Assembly (NCBI RefSeq): GCF_963678635.1
Contig: NC_087065.1
Span: 21,583,480 to 21,647,479 of the forward strand
Direction of reading: 5' to 3'
DNA from: Symsagittifera roscoffensis
Taxonomy: Eukaryota > Xenacoelomorpha > Acoela > Convolutidae
DNA length: 64,000 bases
Shown here: in pieces, positions 11,301 to 44,200 of the stretch
Numbering within the stretch: the stretch's first letter is position 1
How the letters are laid out: each line of letters begins with the position of its first letter
The notes under the pieces: generated by a model
The model's input: only the letters and a program-made list of their open reading frames with translations
Told to the model about the DNA's origin: nothing
Databases searched by the model: none
Position numbers and translations under genes: made by a program

Positions 11301-13656
11301 CTATTGTCCTAGGTAACCCAATTAGTAACCCAACTCTTAACCCAACTCTTAATCGACAGGATCTTATTAGGTATGAATAATTTTGTAGCTTAGTTGATAT
11401 CATCGTGGTGTCGGGATACATCTGAATATATCAAAGAAAAACTTGTTTTCATGGCGAATTATGTAACATTTAATGTTGTATTATGTGTTCTTGGTTTGTA
11501 ACTAAATTTGAGTAATTACATGTTTTTCATTTTTGCAATTTGTAATTTCAAACCTTAAGAAATTATTTGGAAGTCCTAAGCCCAACTCTAATATTTTTGC
11601 TTCATCAAGTTGCTCATCCTTTTCTATACGGTTTTAAAGCTTAAGATTGTGTAAACTTGCATTCTGACAAACATGAAATATAGAAAAAGTCTCGATAACC
11701 GTTTACAAAATATGTTTTTTTTTATTGTGAACAGTTAGATGTTTAAGTGAAAAAAATGGAGGTCATTAGATATCGCTGAAAATTTTTCGATTATATTTGT
11801 GATTTTAATGATCATCTTGTTACCGTAGCCAAAACAGTGATTAAGTGTAATGAAACAATTTTCTTTCTTTTTATAAGAATATGTAGAAAAAAATATATCA
11901 TAGATGGTGTAGATAAGCTCATAAAAACTTTTTTGGTTCACTCTTTTTAATTCACAGATAGTGTTCAAAGAAGTCAACCAACAAATTTGCAAGTATCGAG
12001 GATTTGTTCAGCACTATTAATGTGTTCCATCAATTATGTAGCAAAACAAATCCGAAAAAGTATTGCTTGATAAACAAGCAGTGATTAAATTAGCTAATCT
12101 TAGCCATTCATGATAGTTACTTGTTCTGTTTCGGCTTCACAAAGTTGGCTTACGTAACATTGTTTTACTTTCAGTACTAGTTTTCACAAATTTTATTTAA
12201 ATGTTAACAGTTAAAATTTGCACAGAAAAATTAGAACGTCATTTCCAATTGCTAAAAGTTTGGAACACATCTTGTTTTTAATTATAAACCGTTACTATAA
12301 CTCAGAATCAAAATGGGCAAAAAAGAACAATAGTTAAATTGGAATTGTATACACAATTTTCGTCAATTGATCAAATCGGATCAAAATTAGTGTGCATTTT
12401 TAGCTGATGCTATCAACTCATCTATGGGATTTGTTTTCATAACATATTTTTTTAAACAAATTTATGATTTCCCTGTTCATGCAATCAATCTAAGAAAGAG
12501 GTTTTAAATCTGAGTTTTAGTAACAATTTATATTCAAAATTAAAATTTTGATCCAAACCTGCATCTTAATGGCGTTCTAATTTTTCTGTGAAAACTTTAA
12601 CTGTTAAAGATTAAGAAATAGTGTTGTGAAAAAAATTTGAAAATTTTCTGAATGTTTCTAACAAAAACAATGTTACACAATCCAATTTTGTAAAGCCGAA
12701 AAAAAATTTAACCATCATAAATGGTTGATATTAGCTAATTTAATCACTGTTTGTTTATAAAAGCAAAATTTTTTCGGATTTCTTTTGCTAGATAACTAAT
12801 GGACCGTATTTATAGTGTTGAATAAAATCAAATTGGTTAATTCCCGAATAAAATCAAATTGGTTAACTAATTTTTGTTGGACTAAAAAAGTGCATATGAG
12901 CTTATCTACTCCTTCTTTGATTTGTTTTTTAACAAATTTTTTTATTCAAGCAAAAAAAACTTGTTCCTTACATTTAATCACTGTTTTGATTAAAAGCTAC
13001 GGTAACAAGATAAACTTTAAGTTCACGATTATAATCCATAGTTTCAGCGATATGTAATGACATTCATTTTTTCAGTTAAACATCTAACTATCACAATAAA
13101 AATCACCCATTTTGTAAACGACTGTTGAAACATTCTCTATACTTTATGTTTCTCAGAATGCAAATATACACAACCCAACGTTCTATAGCCTAAACAAAAA
13201 GGATGAAGCGTTTTGGACAAAACAAAATTGTTAGAGCTAATTCTAGGACTTGAAAATAATGCCTTAAGGTTTGTAATTACAACAAGGATAGCCAGTTACT
13301 GTGTAAGTAGGACAAATTGTTCCGACCATAGTCTTTAAGAAAAACTACAAGATAAGCCTTTGTTTTTCAAATTAGTTTTCCAGCGTGGGTGATAAAAACA
13401 AGTCTGATGTAAAACTATAATTTAGGCAGATTTGACATTCATAGTAAAAAAAGCAAATAAGACAAACCTTTTCTAGAAAGTTGATTAGAAAATCAAAAAT
13501 CAGAAAAAAGTTCAAAAGGTTTCAAAATTTTTTTTTCAAATTTGTTGAAGCAATTTTTCCTTTTATTTTCGAAGGTTTTTATTCCCAGAATGGAGCTACG
13601 AAACTCCAACATTTACTTTTACTTGCATAAAGTTAAGTTTTTAGGGCTTTAGGGCT
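11301..13656. repeat. 2356 bp tandem unit, copy A, with a long internal palindrome
   Basis: Copies A and B have an offset of exactly 2356 and differ by only a few single bases. Inside the unit, about 11640-12260 reappears inverted at about 12560-13200, diverged but easy to follow through shared blocks. Examples are the block around cagtgattaaattagctaat and that around gttagatgttta. The spacer lies near 12260-12560. Short open frames at 11735-11992 (minus) and 12815-13057 (plus) occupy matching parts of the two arms and resemble each other, so they reflect the palindrome and not genes. This looks like a foldback element that was later duplicated in tandem. Confidence 0.92.
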
Positions 13657-16004
13657 CTATTGTCCTAGGTAACCCAATTAGTAACCCAACTCTTAACCCA
13701 ACTCTTAATCGACAGGATCTTATTAGGTATGAATAATTTTGTAGCTTAGTTGATATCATCGTGGTGTCGGGATACATCTGAATATATCAAAGAAAAACTT
13801 GTTTTCATGGCGAATCATGTAACATTTAATGTTGTATTATGTGTTCTTGGTTTGTAACTAAATTTGAGTAATTACATGTTTTTCATTTTTGCAATTTGTA
13901 ATTTCAAACCTTAAGGAATTATTTGGAAATCCTAAGCCCAACTCTAATATTTTTGCTTCATCAAGTTGCTCATCCTTTTCTATACGGTTTTAAAGCTTAA
14001 GATTGTGTAAACTTGCATTCTGACAAACATGAAATATAGAAAAAGTCTCGATAACCGTTTACAAAATATGTTTTTTTTTATTGTGAACAGTTAGATGTTT
14101 AAGTGAAAAAAATGGAGGTCATTAGATATCGCTGAAAATTTTTCGATTATATTTGTGATTTTAATGATCATCTTGTTACCGTAGCCAAAACAGTGATTAA
14201 GTGTAATGAAACAATTTTCTTTCTTTTTATAAGAATATGTAGAAAAAAATATATCATAGATGGTGTAGATAAGCTCATAAAAACTTTTTTGGTTCACTCT
14301 TTTTAATTCACAGATAGTGTTCAAAGAAGTCAACCAACAAATTTGCAAGTATCGAGGATTTGTTCAGCACTATTAATGTGTTCCATCAATTATGTAGCAA
14401 AACAAATCCGAAAAAGTATTGCTTGATAAACAAGCAGTGATTAAATTAGCTAATCTTAGCCATTCATGATAGTTACTTGTTCTGTTTCGGCTTCACAAAG
14501 TTGGCTTACGTAACATTGTTTTACTTTCAGTTCTAGTTTTCACAAATTTTATTTAAATGTTAACAGTTAAAATTTGCACAGAAAAATTAGAACGTCATTT
14601 CCAATCGCTAAAAGTTTGGAACACATCTTGTTTTTAATTATAAACCGTTACTATAACTCAGAATCAAAATGGGCAAAAAAGAACAATAGTTAAATTGGAA
14701 TTGTATACACAATTTTCGTCAATTGATCAAATCGGATCAAAATTAGTGTGCATTTTTAGCTGATGCTATCAACTCATCTATGGGATTTGTTTTCATAACA
14801 TATTTTTTTAAACAAATTTATGATTTCCCTGTTCATGCAATCAATCTAAGAAAGAGGTTTTAAATCTGAGTTTTAGTAACAATTTATATTCAAAATTAAA
14901 ATTTTGATCCAAACCTGCATCTTAATGGCGTTCTAATTTTTCTGTGAAAACTTTAACTGTTAAAGATTAAGAAATAGTGTTGTGAAAAAAATTTGAAAAT
15001 TTTCTGAATGTTTCTAACAAAAACAATGTTACACAATCCAATTTTGTAAAGCCGAAAAAAAATTTAACCATCATAAATGGTTGATATTAGCTAATTTAAT
15101 CACTGTTTGTTTATAAAAGCAAAATTTTTTCGGATTTCTTTTGCTAGATAACTAATGGACCGTATTTATAGTGTTGAATAAAATCAAATTGGTTAATTCC
15201 CGAATAAAATCAAATTGGTTAACTAATTTTTGTTGGACTAAAAAAGTGCATATGAGCTTATCTACTCCTTCTTTGATTTGTTTTTTAACAAATTTTTTTA
15301 TTCAAGCAAAAAAAACTTGTTCCTTACATTTAATCACTGTTTTGATTAAAAGCTACGGTAACAAGATAAACTTTAAGTTCACGATTATAATCCATAGTTT
15401 CAGCGATATGTAATGACATTCATTTTTTCAGTTAAACATCTAACTATCACAATAAAAATCACCCATTTTGTAAACGACTGTTGAAACATTCTCTATACTT
15501 TATGTTTCTCAGAATGCAAATATACACAACCCAACGTTCTATAGCCTAAACAAAAATGATGAAGCGTTTTGGACAAAACAAAATTGTTAGAGCTAATTCT
15601 AGGACTTGAAAATAATGCCTTAAGGTTTGTAATTACAACAAGGATAGCCAGTTACTGTGTAAGTAGGACAAATTGTTCCGACCATAGTCTTTAAGAAAAA
15701 CTACAAGATAAGCCTTTGTTTTTCAAATTAGTTTTCCAGCGTGGGTGATAAAAACAAGTCTGATGTAAAACTATAATTTAGGCAGATTTGACATTCATAG
15801 TAAAAAAAGCAAATAAGACAAACCTTTTCTAGAAAGTTGATTAGAAAATCAAAAATCAGAAAAAAGTTCAAAAGGTTTCAAAATTTTTTTTTCAAATTTG
15901 TTGAAGCAATTTTTCCTTTTATTTTCGAAGGTTTTTATTCCCAGAATGGAGCTACGAAACTCCAACATTTACTTTTACTTGCATAAAGTTAAGTTTTTAG
16001 GGCT
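13657..16004. repeat. 2356 bp tandem unit, copy B
   Basis: Second copy of the palindromic unit, with arms at about 13996-14616 and 14916-15556. It follows copy A without a spacer. The match ends near 16004 at the word gttaagtttttagggctt, while copy A has a few more bases before copy B begins. About five single-base differences from copy A were noticed, implying a recent duplication. Confidence 0.92.
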
Positions 16005-16020
16005 TAAAACATAAATTTCT

Positions 16021-17486
16021 CCTAATTAAGCTGTTGTAAGCCTGCTCGCTTGGTTTACTGTCTCGAATTAAAACGAAAAATCAAAAAGTTTCCAATCAAT
16101 TTTCATCAACACTGTGAACACTTTTTGAGAATTTTTTAAGGTGGTTCAAATCATGACTGAAAGGGCTTCAATATGATATATCACTCAACCCAGTCCGATC
16201 ATTATTTATGGTACCTAATTTTGCGTGGAAAACAAAAAGCAAAAAAAAACTAAATCACCCCAGAATACAAAGTTCCTCCCCATTTTCATTGGTCGGAGCA
16301 AATAAGTAAAGCAATTAATTACTCATTTTAGATGCAAACAACGGAGACTATATACAACATCAAAAGTAACAAAAGTTACAAATAATCATTTTATGGAAAC
16401 GACCCAATTTTTTGGGATATTCAGATGTACATTTGATTCGGTTTAAAGTCCCGTCAGCTTGATGTCCGGCATTCTAATTATGTCTTAAAAAACACAAAAT
16501 TTGCCACTTTTCTTGCTTTTCGATGTTGTTTTATTCAAACATTTGTGAAAAGTTCAATTTTGTTTAAAAAAAAATATTTGAAGTCGAGTTGAAAATCACG
16601 TGCTCAATCAGATAATCTCCACGAAAAACAAAAACTTGTTTCAAACCGATATTTTGCCAGTTTATATTTGATACTCGCAAAAAGGCAGATTGCGAAAAAT
16701 AATGACCTGTTACATAACTTTGATTAAACAAATGATTAAAACAACATATATTAGACCAGCAAAAGAGTAACATTTTTGTTAAGGCAAACATATTGTACTG
16801 TGCTTCTCATTTTATTTAAGCAATTTTCTTTTTGTAGTGTGAATTGAGTTTTTGGCTTTTATAGTATCTAAGGGCGTGTTTTCCTTTTCCTGTAAGTCTT
16901 TATTCACCAAGTGAAATTTTTGTTCTCATTTTTCGATTGTAATGCAAATTTAAGTTGTAATGAAAATTTAGGACTAATTAAGCCATGAAAAATATATTTA
17001 GTTTTCATACTTCATCGTGTAAAATCCATCGTTAGTCGTTACACCATAAAATTGATGCTCATATGAGGTTATTGGGAATGAAAAATAGCCGATTTCAGAT
17101 TACATTTTGAGTAACTACTTATACGCTCCAAATCAGAAAAACTACTTTTGTTTCTCGAAAACAAGATTTCTTAAGATGAAAACTTCCGACCTTATTTTCG
17201 TTGTTCCAACCATTTGAAAAATGGGGAGGAACTCTATATTCGGGTGTGTTTTAGTTTTGTTTCTTTTTTTCGGTTTCCACTCAAAGTCAGCTACCACAAA
17301 TAGTCGTCGGAGAGAGTTGAGTGATATATCATACTGAAGTCTTTTCAGTTGTGATTCCAACAACAATTGATAATTTTTTTAAATAGTTTTTCCCAGTGTC
17401 GATAAATATTGTTTTGAAATTTTGATTTTTTGTCTAACTTCGAGCGAGTAAAGCGAGCGAGCAGGCTTATTTATACTTAATTTAGG
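16021..17486. mobile_element. Foldback element with about 300 bp terminal inverted repeats
   Basis: The left end (cctaattaag, then aagcctgctcgct at 16038) reappears inverted at the right end (agcgagcgagcaggctt, then cttaatttagg at 17476). The inverted similarity continues inward for about 300 bp, through a block near gtgatatatcat and the word tggggaggaact. The middle (about 16330-17120) has no recognisable protein. No target-site duplication was clear. The arm sequence recurs at 31385, 33355, 47700, 48140, 55395, 59860 and 60245, so this is the most complete copy of a family numerous in this window. It is probably non-autonomous. Confidence 0.8.
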
Positions 17487-17808
17487 CCGTTTACAAAAAA
17501 TTACTTACGTTTAATTTAAATTTTACTCATTAAAATTAGTTTTTGGAGATTTGTAAGGCCATTTTGAAGAATCAATTTTTCTAAAATTCAAAAAATTCTG
17601 GAAAAAATTGAAAAAGTTCATTTTAAAAGTTTTTTTTGTTTTAATTTTTTTTTCATAGAAAACTGATGTTCTGTTTGCCTATACTATTGTATCTGTTGAA
17701 TATGCTTAAATTATAGTTTTGCGTCAGATCTTGATATCATACTACGCGGAAAAAAACTGGCTATCATTGTTTCTTTTCGATTTTACCTTAGTTTCAGCAA
17801 AGCTGATT

Positions 17809-18238
17809 TTAGCTTGTTTTAGCTATATTCAGCTTAAATGACAACTTTGCAGTCTGAAAAGCTGACTTTTTGGACCTATTTTGTGTAGACACAGTCAAAT
17901 TAACTAGAAATTTTTGATCTGAAATTCGAATCATGACCATTGGTGCATTTTTATAATACCTCTGTATGGTTGGTACAGCACAAACCAGCGGGAACTTAAT
18001 ACGTTCCACCTCGCCACAAAATGAAAGCAAATAACTATGGTTTAGTGTTATGAAAAAATTCGACAGTTCTCATGGAGAATCCTGTTAAAGACCTACTTGC
18101 CATGATTCGGATTCCAGACAAAGGCTTAAAGTCCTTCTCTAGGATAAAAACGAACAAAGCAAAGTTATATTGCTCATTTTGACAAGTTACAAATAGAAAA
18201 CGATTGCGATATGTTTCATCAATTGAGATAATTTGCAT
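17809..18238 (-). pseudogene. Unrecognised open-frame remnant
   Basis: Two adjacent minus-strand open frames (67 and 73 codons), offset by one base, have fairly protein-like composition. Together they could be one older coding piece broken by a frameshift and a stop near 18035. I do not recognise a domain. The piece lies downstream of the PCBP stop codon, so it could also be chance open frames in 3' flanking or 3' UTR sequence. Confidence 0.15.
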
Positions 18239-18835
18239 TAATTAAAAATATTATTAATGTAACTAGTTGTACATTGCCTTTAAACAGTTGAACCAATTCA
18301 TCTCTAAATTACACTAATCAGCACAGTTAACTACGCTACTTCCTCAGACAGTAAAATTTGAACGAATCTGATTTTTGAAACGTTGACTTCAGCGAATCAA
18401 AACTGTTTTCGTGAAATTTGGCATCTTCACTGCACCATTATTGCTCTCAAATTATTTCTTCACAAATTGATTTTGCCATTATTGTGAATAGTTTTTTTCA
18501 CAAAAATAAACATTTGCCACATTTAACATCAATATTATAATCACAATTTTCAAAACAGACAAGTCAAATAAAATATGTATAAGTAGGCATATGTTGAGCC
18601 TCGCTGAAGCTTAAACAGATTTTTAGAAAAATAGAGTAAAACAAACAATGTCAAAACTTGCATTATTAAAATCACAACATTTTGCACAGTTTTTTTAAAC
18701 TGGCGTTTAAATTAAAGCATAAAGTATTGTGACTCTTGAAAAGATCTAATTTGAAAATCATTTAGTTTTCGCAATATGAGATGATGCGTACCTCCCTCCA
18801 GGGCGAAAGTATGTCGAATCACTTCGATTCTGTGT

Positions 18836-38808
<19,973 letters not shown>

Positions 38809-40961
38809 TGACGACAGTAAAGGGAAATCTCTAATACACAGAACCAACAGATAATAGAACTCAAGAAAGTTTGTAAATTTCGCTTTCGACAAATGAACAA
38901 TAATCGGTATTAAGGGGACACTATTCACAAAAAGTTTATGGGTACTGAAAGGTTCAAACTATGATATGTCTGATAGGCTAGAATAGAGCAACTTTTAATT
39001 TTTTTTTCAACCTTTTATTACCCAGGAACCGATAATCAACTGAAAATAAGGAAGTGTAAAATTGTTGCAAGTGAAGTGTTTTTTTACAGGTTTGCGAGAA
39101 ATTTTAATTAGGTTTTGGAATTTGAAATTGAGGTTGCAATATTGAGCTTCTAAGCTGGGGTCAATTTTGGGGTCAGATCAGCTGCTGAAGTTGGGCCTGA
39201 ATGCGCCGGTTGCTATGTTAAGTTTTGGACTCACAGCCGGATGAAGATGTCAACTGAAACATAAAGGTCACTGGTTTGAATCTCGGTGGGGAATTTTAAG
39301 CTTTATTTGCCGTAATTCTTCATTTTTGATTTAAACGGTATTTTTTTATACTTAAAAACGGATTGCACTAAATTGCTTGTGATATATTGTAATAATTTAG
39401 CCCATGTTTCACAAATTTTTGTGTAGTAAAGCGAAGCTTGCTCGGACGGTAAAAGATAGCACTTGTAAGACCTTGTAAAAACTTCGAATAATTTCAAAAC
39501 AAACATTGACTCTTTTGTAGTCTGTATATGATACCCTGTATAAAATAGAGGGCTGTACACGGGTGCAATAACTACTTCCAGATGGTAATATTATTAAACC
39601 CAGGCCAGGTCCACTAACCAAGTTAGTACTTCTAGCCCTTTTATTAACTACCTCTAATCAACACTATCAAAGTGTGCCCTAATTTACAAAAGACCTTTTC
39701 TCTCTATTTGAGTTTTCATGGTAGAATAAAAGGGACATTTGTTAGCCCAAACAGGGAAAGTCTTAACAGGCTTTGTATTAACAAACTTAAATTTCATTTG
39801 TTTTGGTTTCCCTGTTGAGAAGATTTTGTGCGGGAACTAAACTTTCAAATTTGAGAGCCAGACCCAAAGCCAAAACAATATTTTTAATCATAAAAGAACC
39901 TAAAATTTCTGTTAGAATTGAAATAGCGTTTAAAAGATAGCGCCCACAAAAATTTTTCAGCATACTACGCAGGGGCATATTTTAATTTGTCAAAATCTAT
40001 TGATAAAAAGGTGAAATCTTGAAATTTGTTATTTTCATTCGACGTTGTTCATTAGTTGTTTGCTATTTATGCATTACTTCTCGTGTATAGCAGGGGGTCA
40101 GCATATTTCCTGAAAAAAAACTTCTATGAACTTGTTCAATTTATGATAAAATTTTCCATAAATTGTTGAACGAAAGTCATTTTTTCTGCAACCAAAAAGG
40201 AATAGAAAAAATAACGTCAACATTTTCAAAGAAAATAACTTCGTTGAAAACTGATTTAACTTACCAGATATTTTTTCAGTATATCCAGAATGTCGTCTTA
40301 AAAAGAATTTAAAAAAATCTCGTATATCCGAGAGTAAGTAGAGCAATGCAGTAGTAGTAACAGCGCTAATTTTATTGATTGTTTGCGCTCCGCAAATGAC
40401 ACCGTTTTCTGTGGTACTAGACTAGAAAAAATTTATTAAATTTCTTTGATATTTATTGCTCCTCAATCCCTCTAACTTCTCACAAGTGTATAATGTATGT
40501 CTCATGTCTTGAACTGTACGTTTAAATCCACCCCACTAATGCAAACATATGTGATGTAGAATAGCTAAGAAGTAGTATTGCCTATATTGGCTAGAATGTT
40601 AAAAACGCCAGCAGCCTCATTGCAATTTAAATTGAACAACAGATGAAATCATTAGAATGGCATCTTCTTGCTCATGCCTTGTGCATACATTGAAATCACC
40701 TCCTACAAAAAAACTTGATGCGTCAACAAACTTTGAAAGAACAAAATGACATTCATTATGTCAGAAATTGCATTTTTTTTACGTTTTCGAGTTGAAAGTA
40801 TTTTTGTTTCGAAATCTGACGCAGCTTTCGTTTTTTTATTCGACTTGCGAAAGTATTGTGAGGACATTTTGCTTACAGAATATGTTTGAGAAAATCTTGA
40901 CCTCTTTTAAAATTTGAAAACTGACAAAGTTTCTAATAGAAACTATAAAATGCCTGCAAGA

Positions 40962-41226
40962 ATGCTCTTATCAGGACGAAGTCCTAAACGTTCCAACTAA
41001 CTGACTTTTAAGCTCTGAGGAATAGAGTTTGTTTTTAAAAAAAAAGTGGCAAGAAACTTCCAAACAAAAGAAAAAAAAATTGATTTTTTGAGGTTTTTTC
41101 CAAACTGTAAAGATCAAAATGATAGATTCGGATATAGCAAAGCGTTGAATAGACCAAATAGAATGACTAAATTCGTTCTGGAATAATTTCTCAGATGGAA
41201 TCATCATCCACCTAATCCAATAGCAA
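40962..41226 (+). repeat. Diverged dispersed copy of part of the 4.35 kb array unit
   Basis: It aligns with about 795-1055 of the array unit over the blocks atcaggacgaag, aaaatgatagat and cggatatagcaaagc, ending near aatttctcaga. Indels and stop codons break the frame seen in the array. It shows that part of the array unit has an older history as a dispersed repeat. Confidence 0.75.
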
Positions 41227-44200
41227 AAAATATATCGCGCGTCAATATATGTAAATCGGCCAAAGTGGCAATCTTTAAACCCCCATAACTTTACAAAAAG
41301 GTCTGAACAATAATAGTTGTGGTTTCAGCAATTCACAGAGGATCTATAAAACGCTATCCAGCCTGCCTCAGCATAATCATTGCTACCATTTGCCCAAAAG
41401 GAGATTTGTCAACGCTCAAATGGCATGTAACTTACAAAGTTATGCGATGAACGTCTAACAACGTATTTTGAAGTCCAAAAAGCCTAAATCAATTCTATGT
41501 GAAACTAATTCTGAAACGGATTATTCCGCCGCTTACGCGCTATTAGCAAGAAATATGGCACTCTTTAGATGTAGCCGGATTTCAAGCCCCCGTAAGTTTA
41601 CAAAAACAATTTACAGGTGAAAATTAATATTGAATTTTGGGTCAACAAGTCAGTAGTCAACAAGTCAACAGTTTTTTCAAAGGATAAAATGTTCAAAAAG
41701 GGCTTTTTACAAAGCCAAAATTTGTCACAAAAAATAAAATCACAAGAAGCAAAACAAGTTTACTTTTTCGGCCAAAGCAGGATCACCAAGTTGACAGGAT
41801 ACTTGAAAAGCTCGGAGCTTCGCCTAGAGTTTAGCAGCCTCGTTTATTACGCGTGAAATTTGAATTGAGGAGGATTAACTTAGCTTGCTTTAGTTTCTTT
41901 TTGAAATTACAATTTGAGTTTTTTTGAAGTTTCCAATCGGAGTGTTGCTCATGAGAAAAAACCTTTGTTGTTAAATTTAATGCTATCGGTCATAAATAAA
42001 AATTGAAAATTTTTTAAGCTTATATTTTCGAAGTTCAAAAAAACGAGGGAATATTTGTGCTCTGCGTGTTTTTTTTCGACAAATTTCAAAATTTTGGCGG
42101 TTTTTTGTATGATCTGAAAGCAAGTCATGCTTTGAGCTCAAAATTGAAAAACTTCTTTTACATGCAATCTTTTTTGTCAAGTTAATTTGTTCTTGCCAAT
42201 TTGGCTGTCTTGTGAAAAACCGCATAATGTTTCGCACTGCTCAGCGGAAAATTAAATCATTTCCACTTCAATTGAAGCAACTTGCTAGTTGTGCAAAATT
42301 ATATGCTTCTAATTTCAAAAAACAACGTAATTTTCTCGTAGCGTGTGGGTGATGGATAAAATTTTATATGAAAAGTGTTTCATCGTTTTTTACGCCAAAA
42401 TTTTTCGTCGATAAAAAAAGCAGTCTGAAAATCTAAGGCTTTGTCGTGATTCGAGAATTTTTGCTTTGTTTTGAAAATTGATATAAAAAGGAGACATGTC
42501 TTTCAATTAAATGGCTATGATGTAATTTTTGTTCGAAGTTTGAGATTTTTAAAAAATATTTCTTGCGCCTAGGATTTTGCCTTTGAAAAGTTCCGTTGAA
42601 TATATAACCTTTTTGACAAAAATAATGATTTGAATAGCTTTAAGCATAACAATTTTTTCTGATCAAGAACTATTTTGTTGGGAATCGTGGTGTTTGAAGA
42701 ACATATATGAAATTATCCAACGAAAACGGGGTATTAACCTTATACTTCAAGAGGAAATAGAAAAAATAAGATACAAAGAAATAAGATACAACACTGCTCA
42801 AATCAAAATTACGCAACCAGTATAAAACACATTATCAGATTTTTTTTGGAAAACAAAATATATTGGGTCTTAATCATTTACTAATTAATGACTGAAATAG
42901 AAGCAGTCATCAGAATTTTTCAAAGCGCTCTAAAAGTTTTTTCTAAAAAAATCTTCTTCCAGGAACATTAACATTTCGTTTAACCATAAGAGAAAAAAAA
43001 GCTTTCAATTTGATCATTAAAGCTGCAATTCTGGTTGAAAGGACTTCTTTAACGCTATTCTGTTCAAACTCAAATATTACGAAAAAACTCATAAATTTAA
43101 ACAAGAGCTTAATAAAGTAGTACTTGAGAGGTCAATTTCATAAAATTGTGCAAGAAAAAACACAAAAAAAACTGGAGCTATTTTCTACAATCTAGCTAAA
43201 AATATGTTTCAGAGTGTACAATTAAAAAGTGTTGAACCACCGAAGTAAAAACAAACAACTTCTTAAAAACTGCTGTGTAAGTTCAAATATCTGGATCTTT
43301 CAGCAGTCGTTCAAAAAGTTTGATATAAACTTAGACGAAAAACTTCCATAATGATTTAAATCTCACAAACCCAATGTTAAGTGCAAAATGACTTACTTTG
43401 TATCTTTTAACAAATTGTTTTGATCAATTAGTGTGCCTCAACTTCAATTAGTTGCTGTTAGGACAAATTAAAAATCAAACCCGCTCTAAGAAAAAAAATT
43501 TTAGGTAAAGCAGATATCTAAATTTGAGCTCGACAAATTGTAATTTTTTATGTTTTGAAAAATTTTCAAATTAGGAGACCAAACTGTGCTCTGGATAGGC
43601 GCACAATTTAGCGTGTGAGGTCTCTAGAATCCAGAGACAAGTCTTTAAACGTGTTCAAATTTTGTAAGAAAACCTAAGAACAAAGGAAGATCAAAGAGAG
43701 CGTCTTTGTTGCGGAATCAGGTGACAACTCAATAAATACACAGCTTGGCCTCGTTATGCATCAAAAAGAAGAAAATTTGAAATCAGTAAAAAAACAACCT
43801 CGATTATGTCTTTTCTGTCACTTTCTTTGAAATTCAGAACACAAGTACAAATGGGGAACTTTTTAAAAAACTATCGAACTCACTTTTCAGCAGCGAGATG
43901 ATATGGCGTTTGAGATCTGAAGGTCCAAAATTTATTAAGAACAAAAACTTTAGATGTTGAGAAAAGGGGCTGTTTTGTTTGTTGATGGTTGGCTAAAAGG
44001 GATCAAGTGAAGGTTGAAAATACAAACAAGTGAGAAAAATTTGGAAGTCGGTGAACAAATTAAGTGGGGAAAATGAGCACTACAGAAATGAAAAGAAAGC
44101 TAGAATGGCATCAGCGAATTGCAGTTAAAACAGAGAATTGTGAGTGAAAATCGACACGATAAATTTGCAGCTTGATTTTGCTCAAAAAGCAATAAATAAA

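Noticed and set aside
11735-11992. 85-codon frame and its partner at 12815-13057 in the 2.36 kb units
   Set aside because: They resemble each other only because they lie on opposite arms of the palindrome; the composition is AT-driven.
39220-39300. tRNA-like word ggtttgaatc
   Set aside because: The flanking bases do not form a T-stem, and no anticodon or acceptor stem could be drawn.
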